Below, one piece after another: positions 42,093 through 49,776 of a stretch of DNA of 62,025 nt. The stretch covers positions 1-62,025 of the forward strand of contig JAJFUB010000065.1 in NCBI GenBank assembly GCA_021372615.1, given 5' to 3'. The number at the start of each line of letters is the position of its first letter. Position 1 is the stretch's first letter. The stretch is from a bacterium. Lineage in GTDB: Bacteria; Armatimonadota; Zipacnadia; Zipacnadales; UBA11051. Below the pieces are notes generated by a model that was not told where the DNA came from, did not search any database, and saw only the letters and a list, made by a program, of their open reading frames with translations. Both the position numbers and the translations under genes were made by a program.

Positions 42093-44162
42093 ATGGCAAA
42101 GTCCCTGTTCGCCCTGGCGCTGTTAGCGACGCCGTGCCTCCTGTATGCCGCACCTCCCGCCGCCCCCCTCACACCGGACGCCTCGACCGTGCTGCTCTGG
42201 CACTGCGACGAGGGTCAGGGTGAGCAGGTGGCCGATGCCTCCGGGCAGGGGCACGTCGGCAAGATCACGGGCGCGCAGTGGACGGAGGGGAAGTTCGGCC
42301 AGGCGCTCGTGTGGGGCGAGGGCAATGGCAACATGAACACCCCCGGCAACTTCCCGCCGCTGCAGGCCTTCACGCTGCAGGCCTGGGTGCGGCTGGACAA
42401 GATGCCCACCGGGCAGATTCCCTTCTGGACGGCGGACGTGTGCGGGCAACTGGGCGCCACCGGCATCACCATCCGTCCGCCGGGCCTGATGTACGTGGGC
42501 GTGCAGCTCGGTTCGCAGGCCAACCACCTGACGGGCCAGACCAAGATCCCCGTCGGGCAGTGGACGCACCTCGCGCTCGTGTATGACGGGGCGGCGCGCA
42601 AGATCGGCCTGTTCGTCAACGGGCAGGTGGACATCGAGCTGGATGTGCCGCCCGGGTCACCGGTGCAGGTCAACCAGCCGGGCAACCGCTTCTGGGTGCG
42701 CAGCTACGGCGGCGGCGATGAGAAGCTCGTGGGGGCCATTGACGAGATCAGCCTGTCCAGCCGCGCCGAGACCTTCGGGTACAAGTGGCGCAGCAATGTC
42801 TATGTCCACCTGCTACGTTACCAGTCGGCCTTCCTCGTGGGCAGTCCCGTGTCCGGGGGCGCTGACGGCACCATCACCGGATACGTTCTGCAGGTGAAAG
42901 ACGCCGCTGGCAAAAGCCTTGTGGACAAGGTCCTGACTGCGGCCCAGGTGGCGGCCGGGGCGCTGGTGCCCGCGCCGGGGCTGGCGGCGGGCGAGGTCGT
43001 AGCGACCGTGACGGCGCTGCGGGCAGACAAGACGCGTGAGCAGCTGACGGAGCAGGCGTTCCATTTCACTCCGCCGGTCAGGGACGTCGTCAGCCTCACA
43101 CCGGACAACATCTGCCTCGTGGGCGGCAAGCCGTTCTTCCCGCTCGGGGCCTACCACGTGCGGCAGTCTGACCTGCAGACGATCAGGGACGGCGGGATGA
43201 ACATCGGCATCCCCTTCACGGCGACCTTCCCTCCGGGCTGGCAGCGCCCGAGCGACGGGGTCGGCTATATCGAGAAGTGCGGGGAGGTCGGGATCATGGG
43301 TGTGGCCATCGGCGGCCACAAGGACGCGCTCGCCCACTACCGCGGCCACCCCAACGTGCTCTTCTGGTACGTGGACGACGAGCCGGGTGGGGAGGGCCGC
43401 CAGCCGGCCGACACACTGAAGCGCTATGAGGACTGGGCCGCCGCCGACCCGACGCACCTGCAGTTCCTGCTGCACAACAAGCCCGCAGAGTTCATGCGCT
43501 ACGCCCCGGCGTGCGATGTCTTCGCCTGCGACCCGTACCCCATTCGCCGTGACGCCACCGCCGACATGATGCACGTGGTCCGGTACACCGAAGGCGCCGT
43601 GGCGGCGGTGTTCGACCGCAAGCCGGTGTGGGTGGCGTTGCAGTGCTACACCGTGAAGGCGGTGTCGGAGGCCGGGAAGTCAGGCGATGGTGTGCCGCGC
43701 CTGCCGACGCCGGCGGAGCTGCGCTGCATGAGCTACCTCGCCCTCGCCGCCGGCGCGCGTGGGCTGCTGTACTATGCCTTCGATGACACCTACTACAACA
43801 ACGGGCGGATTCGCGGCGTGAACATTGGCCAGGAGTACCCCGAGTTCTGGGCGCAGATGACGCAGGTGATGAAGGAGCTGGGCGGGCTGCAGCGGCTGTG
43901 GCTATCGCCCCACGCGGCGCTGCGGCCCGAGAACCTGACCCCGGAGGTCGTCGTGCAGCGCCAGCCCTTCGCCTGCGGCGGGAGGACCTACCTGCTGGTG
44001 GTGAACCCGAAGTATGAGGGGCGCGCTGTGCGGGTGAAGCTCCCGGGTGTGAAGCGGACGGGCCAGGTGAAGGATGGGCTGGGCGGCACGGCAGGGAAGA
44101 TCGCGGGCGGCGAACTGACCGACACGCTGGAGGCGTTGCAGGCGAAGTGCTACGAGTTGTAG
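42093..44162 (+). CDS. Secreted LamG domain protein with TIM-barrel glycosidase-like domain
   Basis: The 689-aa protein has a signal peptide (SLFALALLATPCLLYA). Residues about 25-220 form a LamG_3-like domain (VLLWHCDEGQGEQVADASGQ, FTLQAWVRLDKMPTGQIPFW, QWTHLALVYDGAARKIGLFV). A beta domain is followed by a GH-like barrel: GKPFFPLGAYHV, VLFWYVDDEPGGEG (candidate acid DDE), ACDVFACDPYPIRRD, PVWVALQCYTV and MSYLALAAGARGLLYYAFDD. The overall pattern resembles GH2/GH5-type retaining barrels, but I cannot assign a family. ATG 42093 is favoured because AAGGAG lies 9 bases upstream; ATG 42084 directly abuts it. It is probably co-transcribed with the DUF4091 gene. Confidence 0.72.
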   Translation: MAKSLFALALLATPCLLYAAPPAAPLTPDASTVLLWHCDEGQGEQVADASGQGHVGKITGAQWTEGKFGQALVWGEGNGNMNTPGNFPPLQAFTLQAWVRLDKMPTGQIPFWTADVCGQLGATGITIRPPGLMYVGVQLGSQANHLTGQTKIPVGQWTHLALVYDGAARKIGLFVNGQVDIELDVPPGSPVQVNQPGNRFWVRSYGGGDEKLVGAIDEISLSSRAETFGYKWRSNVYVHLLRYQSAFLVGSPVSGGADGTITGYVLQVKDAAGKSLVDKVLTAAQVAAGALVPAPGLAAGEVVATVTALRADKTREQLTEQAFHFTPPVRDVVSLTPDNICLVGGKPFFPLGAYHVRQSDLQTIRDGGMNIGIPFTATFPPGWQRPSDGVGYIEKCGEVGIMGVAIGGHKDALAHYRGHPNVLFWYVDDEPGGEGRQPADTLKRYEDWAAADPTHLQFLLHNKPAEFMRYAPACDVFACDPYPIRRDATADMMHVVRYTEGAVAAVFDRKPVWVALQCYTVKAVSEAGKSGDGVPRLPTPAELRCMSYLALAAGARGLLYYAFDDTYYNNGRIRGVNIGQEYPEFWAQMTQVMKELGGLQRLWLSPHAALRPENLTPEVVVQRQPFACGGRTYLLVVNPKYEGRAVRVKLPGVKRTGQVKDGLGGTAGKIAGGELTDTLEALQAKCYEL

Positions 44163-44163
44163 G

Positions 44164-44220
44164 CGCATGGGCAGGCGCGTCCTCGCGCCCGCGCGAGTGC
44201 GAGGACGCACCCGCCCACGC
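44164..44220. terminator. Bidirectional GC hairpin between convergent genes
   Basis: GCGTCCTCGC (44177-44186) and GCGAGGACGC (44199-44208) pair exactly, with further imperfect pairing outward. It separates the LamG gene from the converging CoA-binding gene. Confidence 0.65.
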
Positions 44221-44221
44221 A

Positions 44222-44590
44222 TCAGTGCAGCATGATACACTGGTGGTGGACCACGCGCGCCCCGGCGGCCTCGGCTGCGGCGATGGCCCCATCGTCCTCC
44301 GAGCCCGGCTGCATCCAGAAGTACCGCACCCCCAGGGCCAGCGCCTGGCGCACCGTCTCGCGCGTGACGGCGGGCGGAACGACCGTGACAACCACCTCGG
44401 GGGGCTCGGGGAGATCGGCGAGGCTGGCGACGCAGGGGTGGCCGTGGACCTCGGTGTGCCGGGGATTCACCGCGTAGGCCTCATAGCCCCGCGAGCGCAG
44501 GTTCTCGAAGACGATCCAGCCGTACTTCTCAGTGTTGGTGGATACGCCGACGACGGCGAAGCGGCGGCGAGACAGCAACTCCTCGATCAT
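44222..44590 (-). CDS. CoA-binding domain protein (YccU-like)
   Basis: The 122-aa protein is a single Rossmann-type CoA-binding domain: RRFAVVGVSTNTEKYGWIVF, ENLRSRGYEAYAVNPRHTEV, LADLPEPPEVVVTVVPP, AVTRETVRQALALGVRYFWM, QPGSEDD. Small proteins of this type are widespread and likely bind CoA or a nucleotide; the role is unknown. Its ATG overlaps the TGA of the upstream membrane-protein gene (ATGA), so translation is coupled. Confidence 0.88.
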   Translation of the reverse strand: MIEELLSRRRFAVVGVSTNTEKYGWIVFENLRSRGYEAYAVNPRHTEVHGHPCVASLADLPEPPEVVVTVVPPAVTRETVRQALALGVRYFWMQPGSEDDGAIAAAEAAGARVVHHQCIMLH

Positions 44591-46125
44591 GGCCTCGTCC
44601 CCCGGCGAACGTAGATGACGCTGGTGCTGTCCGCATAGACTTGCTGCCAGTCGGCGCTGGCTGCTGCGGCGGCGACCAGCCCGGGCTGCTGCCGGCGGCT
44701 GAGCAGCAGTGTGTTCACCCCGTAGGCATCCAGCGTGCGCTGCCAGCCCGCGTCGCCGCGCGAGAGGGCATGGTAGGCATCCCACACTCGCGCGGGGTAT
44801 AGCTCGATGCGCGGGTCGGCGAAGACGCGGACCTGCGGCGTCGCCGCCCAGATGAGATAGCTGCCGTCATCCGCGCTGTGGAAGACCTGTGGCGGCAGGT
44901 GGTGCTGAAGCAGGAAGCTCGTGGCAGCCACGGGCGTCTCCGCCGAGATGAGGCCGGCCTTCTGTGCGGGGAAGGGGAGCCGGTCCTTGAACCAGGGCAG
45001 ACTGACGACCATCAGCGTCGCAAAGCAGAGCATGAGGACGGCGAGGACGACGCGTTCGCCGGGCGGCAGGGCGTCGTGCGCAGCACGACAGGGACCTCGC
45101 CGCTCCAGCACCCGCGGCAGCAGCTCCGCGATGATCGGCGCTACGACCAGGCCGAACCAGACGATGGCCCGGCCCGTGCGCCAGGCGAGCAGGCCGAAGG
45201 CAATCAGCATGAGCCAGTGGAACAGACCACTGCGCGCCCGGCCTGCCCACAGCAGGAGCACGAGCCCCAGCGGCGCCAGGACCCAGAAGGCGATCCCGTC
45301 CCGCGTCGCCAGCGAGGCCGGGGCCCACTCCTGTAGCTGCCGCACGGCCGGGTTGGCGGCCATCTCGCCCAGATAGGCGAAGATGCCCGCGCCCTGCGGG
45401 TTCAGCAGCATCGCCCCCGCCGACAGCACCAGCGCGACCGCCGGCGCCCACACCTCACGGCGCGAGCGCGGGCCGATGCGGCATCGCTCCCAGACCGTCT
45501 CCACCAGCCAGACCGCCAGCATCACGATCTGGAGCGCGAACGATCCGTGGCAATTGACCCACAGGAGCATGAGCGCCGGGAACGCCGCCAGCCGCCAGCG
45601 CGAGGTGCGAGCGCCGGTACGGAAGGCGTAGACCAGCCCGAGGGTCAGCGTGAAGAGCAGGAGGCTGAGGGCCTGGGGCCGGAGGTTCCAGTTCTCGAAA
45701 CCCAGCGCCGCCGCCGCGACGAGGGCGGCCGTCGCCATGCGCGCGTTCCCCGCGAGCCGGAGACACACCAGGCACAGCAGCAGGTACGTGCCGGTGATGA
45801 GCAGCGCGTGGGCGAAGAGGCTCAGCGCCGGACCGCCGAGGGCATGGATGCGGTACAGCGCCACGTCGGCCAGCCAGTAGACGTTGTACGAGGGGTACGG
45901 TGCCCCCGGCATCGTGTACGAGAACGTGTCCACCTGCGGGATGCGGTGGGTCTGGACGATCTCCTGCCCGACCTTCAGGTGCCACCAGAAGTCCTGCGGG
46001 CGGATCGGGCATGTGGCGACGAAGGCGAACAGGCAGGCGAGGACGGCCAGCGGCCAGAGGGTGTCCGCCGTCAGCAGACGGGCGGGGCCTCTCGCCATCC
46101 CGTCATCCCGCCATCCCGCCGTCAT
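44587..46125 (-). CDS. Polytopic membrane protein, GT-C-like
   Basis: The 512-aa protein has about 10-12 membrane helices (PLAVLACLFAFVATCPIRPQ, LSLFAHALLITGTYLLLCLV, ALVAAAALGFENWNLRPQAL, LIAFGLLAWRTGRAIVWFGL) and a soluble C-terminal domain (VRVFADPRIELYPARVWDAY, AYGVNTLLLSRRQQPGLVAA). The acidic first loop DFWWHLKVGQEIVQTHRIPQ resembles GT-C glycosyltransferases and PMT-like proteins, but the donor is unknown. Both ends overlap neighbours by ATGA. The first codons are built from 8-bp repeats (46089-46120), so the N-terminus could vary by slippage. A second in-frame ATG lies at codon 10. Confidence 0.7.
   Translation of the reverse strand: MTAGWRDDGMARGPARLLTADTLWPLAVLACLFAFVATCPIRPQDFWWHLKVGQEIVQTHRIPQVDTFSYTMPGAPYPSYNVYWLADVALYRIHALGGPALSLFAHALLITGTYLLLCLVCLRLAGNARMATAALVAAAALGFENWNLRPQALSLLLFTLTLGLVYAFRTGARTSRWRLAAFPALMLLWVNCHGSFALQIVMLAVWLVETVWERCRIGPRSRREVWAPAVALVLSAGAMLLNPQGAGIFAYLGEMAANPAVRQLQEWAPASLATRDGIAFWVLAPLGLVLLLWAGRARSGLFHWLMLIAFGLLAWRTGRAIVWFGLVVAPIIAELLPRVLERRGPCRAAHDALPPGERVVLAVLMLCFATLMVVSLPWFKDRLPFPAQKAGLISAETPVAATSFLLQHHLPPQVFHSADDGSYLIWAATPQVRVFADPRIELYPARVWDAYHALSRGDAGWQRTLDAYGVNTLLLSRRQQPGLVAAAAASADWQQVYADSTSVIYVRRGTRP
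46089..46120 (-). repeat. 8-bp tandem repeat in the 5' end of the membrane-protein gene
   Basis: On the reverse strand the units are GGCGGGAT, GGCGGGAT, GACGGGAT and the diverged GGCGAGAG, directly after the start codon. The unit is not a multiple of three. The same GGGATG core forms the array at 49706-49761. Confidence 0.7.
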
Positions 46126-47207
46126 ATCCCCATGAACCCCTGGTGGAAGAGCACCGGCTCGTAGCCGCGTTCGGTGACCCAACGGATCGTCTGGTTCAGC
46201 CGCTCCCCGTGCTCGGGGATGTAGCGCGTGTAGAAGGGCCAGAAGTACTGTTCGTGGGTGAACAGGTCCATGATCTCGGCTTTGCGCGGGTTGTCGTACG
46301 ACGGCTGCAGCGTCGGCTCGATCTGATCGAGCGGCGTGTTGTTGCAGACGATGTCGCAGACCGAGAAGACCAGGCCACTGGCGAAGTCCTTGATCGCCTC
46401 GTGGTGGAAGAGCCACTCGGAGCGGTCCTGGTCGAGCCAGTAGTTCACATCGTAGCCCCGGCTGGTGGGGTGGGAGAAGCCCGAGAGCACGCGGATGCCA
46501 TCGTCGTACATCGCCTTCCAGGCTTCCGGCGGCACCATGCCCCAGTGGATGACCGTCGGCTGGGCCAGCGTCGCCTCGCCGGCGAGGCGGACGATCTGCT
46601 CCTCGACCATGTGCTTGTCGGCCAGCAGCGTCTCGGCCGAGGCGTACTGGTACGGCCGGTCGGGCAGGTTCGACTTGGCGTGGAAGGCCAGCACCAGCCA
46701 GTCGGCGTTGTCGGCGAACTCGCCCTGGTAGCGGTCAGGGAAGTCCACCAGGAAGAACGGGTTGTCCGGGTTGTCATCGGTCTGCGAGTAGATGTTGAGC
46801 GTGAACTTGGCGCCATACTCGCGGTGCAGGCCCCGCAGGATGTCCAGGTAGAAGCAGTCGAACAGCGAGGCATACTGCTGCTGGTAGACATCGCGCAGCC
46901 AGAAGCTGTTGTCATCAATCGAGAAGCGGTAGCGCGGGCGGGAGTTGCGGTCCCACACGATGCGGACCGTGTGCTGCTGATCCCCGAAGGTGCCGTGGTA
47001 GGCGGCGTTAATGTCCTGCTCGATCTCGGTGACGAGCACCTCGGCACAAAAGCGGCCATTGGCGACCCTGGCCGGCACGCCATTGACGGTGACGGCGCCA
47101 TGGGGCGGGGCGCTGCCGGTAACGGTCAGGCGCAGGCCCTGGTCGTCCTGCGTGCCCCAGCGGCGGTTGACGACGGCGCCATGGATCGGGTCCTCGATGT
47201 GCAGCAT
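46122..47207 (-). CDS. Polysaccharide-deacetylase-like protein, 361 aa
   Basis: The N-terminal 90 residues look like a beta-sandwich (GAVVNRRWGTQDDQGLRLTV, VTVNGVPARVANGRFCAEV). The rest resembles a divergent NodB-like (polysaccharide deacetylase) barrel: RYRFSIDDNSFWLRDV, GAKFTLNIYSQTDDNPD, WLVLAFHAKSNLPDRPYQY, IVRLAGEATLAQPTVIHWGM and GIRVLSGFSHP. The Asp pair and the two His positions are in plausible order, but I cannot confirm the metal site, so the call is tentative. It heads a three-gene operon joined by two ATGA overlaps (deacetylase-like, membrane protein, CoA-binding), which suggests a linked role, perhaps in cell-surface glycan handling. Confidence 0.55.
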   Translation of the reverse strand: MLHIEDPIHGAVVNRRWGTQDDQGLRLTVTGSAPPHGAVTVNGVPARVANGRFCAEVLVTEIEQDINAAYHGTFGDQQHTVRIVWDRNSRPRYRFSIDDNSFWLRDVYQQQYASLFDCFYLDILRGLHREYGAKFTLNIYSQTDDNPDNPFFLVDFPDRYQGEFADNADWLVLAFHAKSNLPDRPYQYASAETLLADKHMVEEQIVRLAGEATLAQPTVIHWGMVPPEAWKAMYDDGIRVLSGFSHPTSRGYDVNYWLDQDRSEWLFHHEAIKDFASGLVFSVCDIVCNNTPLDQIEPTLQPSYDNPRKAEIMDLFTHEQYFWPFYTRYIPEHGERLNQTIRWVTERGYEPVLFHQGFMGI

Positions 47208-47286
47208 GTTGGCTCATCCTCAGGTTCGTGATGGAGTAACGACGGGGGAGAGTTCGCCGGCCGGAAGCGTCATCCTGCCCGGCGGG

Positions 47287-48315
47287 TCATGAGGCCGCGA
47301 GGCGCTGCATCAGCGCCTCCCAGTCCGCGTCGTCAAAGTCGGCCGGCAGGTCAATCCGCCGGCCCTCAAAGAGCGACTGCTCGGCAGCGAACAGCGCCTC
47401 GAAGACCGGCTGCTCGATCTCCAGCCGCGTGCGGTGGGGCACACCCTCCTCGAGCAGGGCAACGACGGCGCGGGTCAGCTCGCGCTGGCCCAGGTTGTGG
47501 TTGTCCGGATCGGCTTCATGCCGCACGGGGTCGGCCATCCCGGCGGTCTGGTACCAGTAGCTGGCCAGTTGCATGACCGACAGCCGGCCCTGCGTGCCAT
47601 GGAACTCCAGGTGGCAGTTGAACCCCCGCGCGTCGCCGGGGGTACCGACGGCAAGGGGGTCGCAGTCGAAGACCACGCGGACGTTACCGGGGAACCAGTA
47701 CTCGGCCAGCAGGTGCTGGGGGGCGAGGTGGGTGCGCTGGTAGCCCTCATCGCTGCGGCCGTAGCCCATGGCCCAGACGGCTTCCGGCCGGGCCTCGTTC
47801 AGGAAGCACAGCAGCCAGTCCATCAGGTGGGGGCCCATGCCCATGAGGTTGCCCCGGGTGCTGCAGCGGACGAAGTACAGGTCGCCCAGGCGCTCGTGGA
47901 TGATCGCGTGCAGCTCGCCGCTCGTGGCCTCGGGGAAGTAGCGCCGTTGGCTGTTGGTCAGGATGTGCAGACCGGTGCGCCGCTCGATGTCCGCCAGCGC
48001 CCGCAGGTCGCCCGGCCGTATGGCGATGGGCTTCTCGAGGATCACGGCCCGAACGCCCGCCGCCGCGGCCGCCTCGACCTCGGCCACACGCCGCGTCGGG
48101 TTGGTGACGATGTGCACAACCTCCGGCCGGGCCTCGGCCAGCGCGGTCGCGTAGTCCTGGTAGACGGCTGGGATGTCGAACTCCGTGGCGAAGGCCTGCC
48201 CGCGCTCGGGGTCCAGCTCGCAGCAGGCGACCAGTTCCATCCCCTCGACCTGCGGATAGACGCAGGCGTGCCAGTGGGCGCGGGCCCCGCAGCCCAGAAT
48301 CATGGCTCGATGCAT
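47287..48315 (-). CDS. Gfo/Idh/MocA-family oxidoreductase
   Basis: The 342-aa product starts MHRAMILGCGARAHWHACVY, a variant of the NAD(P)-binding GxGxxG segment. VVHIVTNPTRRVAEVEAAAA, AVILEKPIAIRPGDLRALAD (the EKP motif that holds the nicotinamide) and GPHLMDWLLCFLNEARPEAV follow. Such enzymes oxidise or epimerise sugars and cyclitols using NAD(P). The ATG 48315 has GAGG upstream. It is oriented like the PIG-L deacetylase gene upstream, from which it is separated by 180 bases holding a palindromic element. Confidence 0.9.
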   Translation of the reverse strand: MHRAMILGCGARAHWHACVYPQVEGMELVACCELDPERGQAFATEFDIPAVYQDYATALAEARPEVVHIVTNPTRRVAEVEAAAAAGVRAVILEKPIAIRPGDLRALADIERRTGLHILTNSQRRYFPEATSGELHAIIHERLGDLYFVRCSTRGNLMGMGPHLMDWLLCFLNEARPEAVWAMGYGRSDEGYQRTHLAPQHLLAEYWFPGNVRVVFDCDPLAVGTPGDARGFNCHLEFHGTQGRLSVMQLASYWYQTAGMADPVRHEADPDNHNLGQRELTRAVVALLEEGVPHRTRLEIEQPVFEALFAAEQSLFEGRRIDLPADFDDADWEALMQRLAAS

Positions 48316-48411
48316 GTCATGCCTCGTGTGGTGGTGGGTGAGTGACAGGGCAGGCACATCAGCCGTGCCAGTGCTCTGTCGCGTGATCGGTCATGTCGGG
48401 CCAGCAGCACG

Positions 48412-48470
48412 GGCGGCCTCGCCCGCGCGCGATGGGAACGGGCAGGCGAGGCCGCCTGCCCTACTGGGCC
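48412..48470. repeat. Palindromic element, intergenic copy
   Basis: GGCGGCCTCGCC (48412-48423) is exactly inverted at 48445-48456. Bases 48439-48470 are the reverse complement of 21085-21116 in the sulfatase gene, 32 of 32 identical. Confidence 0.88.
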
Positions 48471-48495
48471 CCGGGGCTGCCCCCCTCAGCACGCC

Positions 48496-49179
48496 CTACC
48501 GCGTCACGTCCGGGAAATCGTGCAGCACCGACTTGCCGGTGACCCAGAAGCTCTGCGAGGCCGGGGCGTTGGTCGCCCGGATGGCCTCCGCCTCGTCCAC
48601 GAAGCTCTGTCGGTCGCGGCCGAACAGCACGTGCTGGGAGGTCTGTGTGGCGAGCGTCAACTGGCGCACATGGGCGAAGCCCGTCACATCCCACACCAGG
48701 TCCGGCGGGCGGGCGCCCATGTTCTTGTAGTACCACACGTGCGGGGTGCGCCAGGGCTCGCCCAGCGCGGCCGAAACGGGCTGGCCGCCCTGCCACGCTG
48801 CCTCCAGGCTCACGTCGTGGGTCGCCAGGTGGTCGCGATGGGTGTCCACCGAGCCCTGCGTGAAGATGGCGTCGGGGCGCTCGGCGCGGATGGCCGCCAG
48901 CACCCGCAGGAACGTCTCCTTGTCATTGGTCAGGCCCATGTCGGGGATACCGAAGCTGATCCGGCGCGTGCCCATGACCTCGTCGGCCGCGACAGCCTCC
49001 TGGCGGCGCAGCTCTACGATGCTGTCGCGCATGGAGGGGTCCGGATAGCCCTCGCAGCCGTCGGTCATCAGGGCGATGACGACATCCACCCCCAGCGAGG
49101 CCATCTTGGCCATGCTCGGGGCCATGACCAGTTCATCGTCAGGGTGAGCGGCAAAGACCATGACGCGGCGGTAGTTCAT
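48496..49179 (-). CDS. PIG-L (LmbE-like) deacetylase
   Basis: The 227-aa protein has the family zinc motif AHPDDE (MNYRRVMVFAAHPDDELVMA) and a second His pair, HRDH, with LMTDGCEGYPD and RRQEAVAADEVMG between. PIG-L enzymes remove N-acetyl groups from GlcNAc-type sugars or conjugates. It is probably cytoplasmic, acting on amino-sugar products of the secreted enzymes (inference). The start ATG lies 30 bases after the stop of the Cys-rich gene, on the same strand. Confidence 0.9.
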   Translation of the reverse strand: MNYRRVMVFAAHPDDELVMAPSMAKMASLGVDVVIALMTDGCEGYPDPSMRDSIVELRRQEAVAADEVMGTRRISFGIPDMGLTNDKETFLRVLAAIRAERPDAIFTQGSVDTHRDHLATHDVSLEAAWQGGQPVSAALGEPWRTPHVWYYKNMGARPPDLVWDVTGFAHVRQLTLATQTSQHVLFGRDRQSFVDEAEAIRATNAPASQSFWVTGKSVLHDFPDVTR

Positions 49180-49209
49180 ACAGGTCTCCGATGCGGGGGC
49201 TGCCCCCCC

Positions 49210-49554
49210 CTACCCGAACTTCATGCACGCCACACGGCCGGTGCCGTCCACGGTGAAGTGGTTGCGCACGCAACTGCAGCACACGCCCTTGCGCTCGCAC
49301 GGGTCGTAGGTGCACTTGCAGAACTCCTTGTTGCGCGCCTGGTTGGTCGCGCACGTCTTGGCCGCCTGCAGCGCCAGGCCCATCGTGTCGGGGTTGCGCT
49401 TGGCCCCGCGCATGCAGGCGTTGGGCTTGCCCGCGGCGTAGTGGGCCTGCACGCACTCGCAGCAGATGCCGCGGTTGCCACAGTCAGTGTTCGTGCAGGG
49501 GCACATCTGCAGGTTCAGCTCGTAGTTCGCGCAATCGGCTGGCAGCGTCGGCAT
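49210..49554 (-). CDS. Duplicated cysteine-rich protein (DUF6485-like), 114 aa
   Basis: The protein has 16 cysteines in two tandem eight-Cys units: C-x9-C-x-C-x4-C-x5-CC-x-C-x12-C (residues 8-47) and C-x10-C-x-C-x4-C-x5-CC-x-C-x14-C (residues 68-110). Each unit contains a CPC/CKC, then GxCC(E/S)CV. It resembles, from memory, the single-unit cytosolic DUF6485 proteins. The spacing suggests bound zinc or an iron-sulfur cluster. It has no signal peptide. The ribosome-binding site is GGGAGAC. It is probably co-transcribed with the PIG-L gene. Confidence 0.75.
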   Translation of the reverse strand: MPTLPADCANYELNLQMCPCTNTDCGNRGICCECVQAHYAAGKPNACMRGAKRNPDTMGLALQAAKTCATNQARNKEFCKCTYDPCERKGVCCSCVRNHFTVDGTGRVACMKFG

Positions 49555-49626
49555 GGTTGTCTCCCTGGGCCTGAGTGTGAATATGAAGCAGTGAGAGTCC
49601 TGGCGTAGTGCGGGCTTTCAGTTGTG

Positions 49627-49689
49627 GTGCGGGCTTCCAGCCCGCCGAAGGTCGGGGCGTGGGGCCCTAGGCGGGCTGGAAGCCCGCAC
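49627..49689. repeat. 20-bp perfect inverted repeat
   Basis: GTGCGGGCTTCCAGCCCGCC (49627-49646) is exactly inverted at 49670-49689. Each arm is also a hairpin (GCGGGCT, AGCCCGC). A partial copy begins at about 49608. It lies between the heparinase-like and Cys-rich genes. Confidence 0.85.
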
Positions 49690-49705
49690 TACCCTCCCAA
49701 GGGGC

Positions 49706-49761
49706 TCCATCCCTCCATCCCTCCATCCCTCCATCCCCTCATCCCCTCATCCCCTCATCCC
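49706..49761 (-). repeat. Seven tandem copies of an 8-bp unit
   Basis: The plus strand reads TCCATCCC four times and CTCATCCC three times without interruption; on the reverse strand the units are GGGATGGA and GGGATGAG. The array ends 15 bases after the heparinase-like stop codon (reverse strand). It may vary in copy number. Confidence 0.9.
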
Positions 49762-49776
49762 GCGCTCCCGGCCCGC

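Noticed and set aside
49706-49761. CRISPR array
   Set aside because: The repeats are 8 bp and directly abutting, with no spacers and no cas genes.
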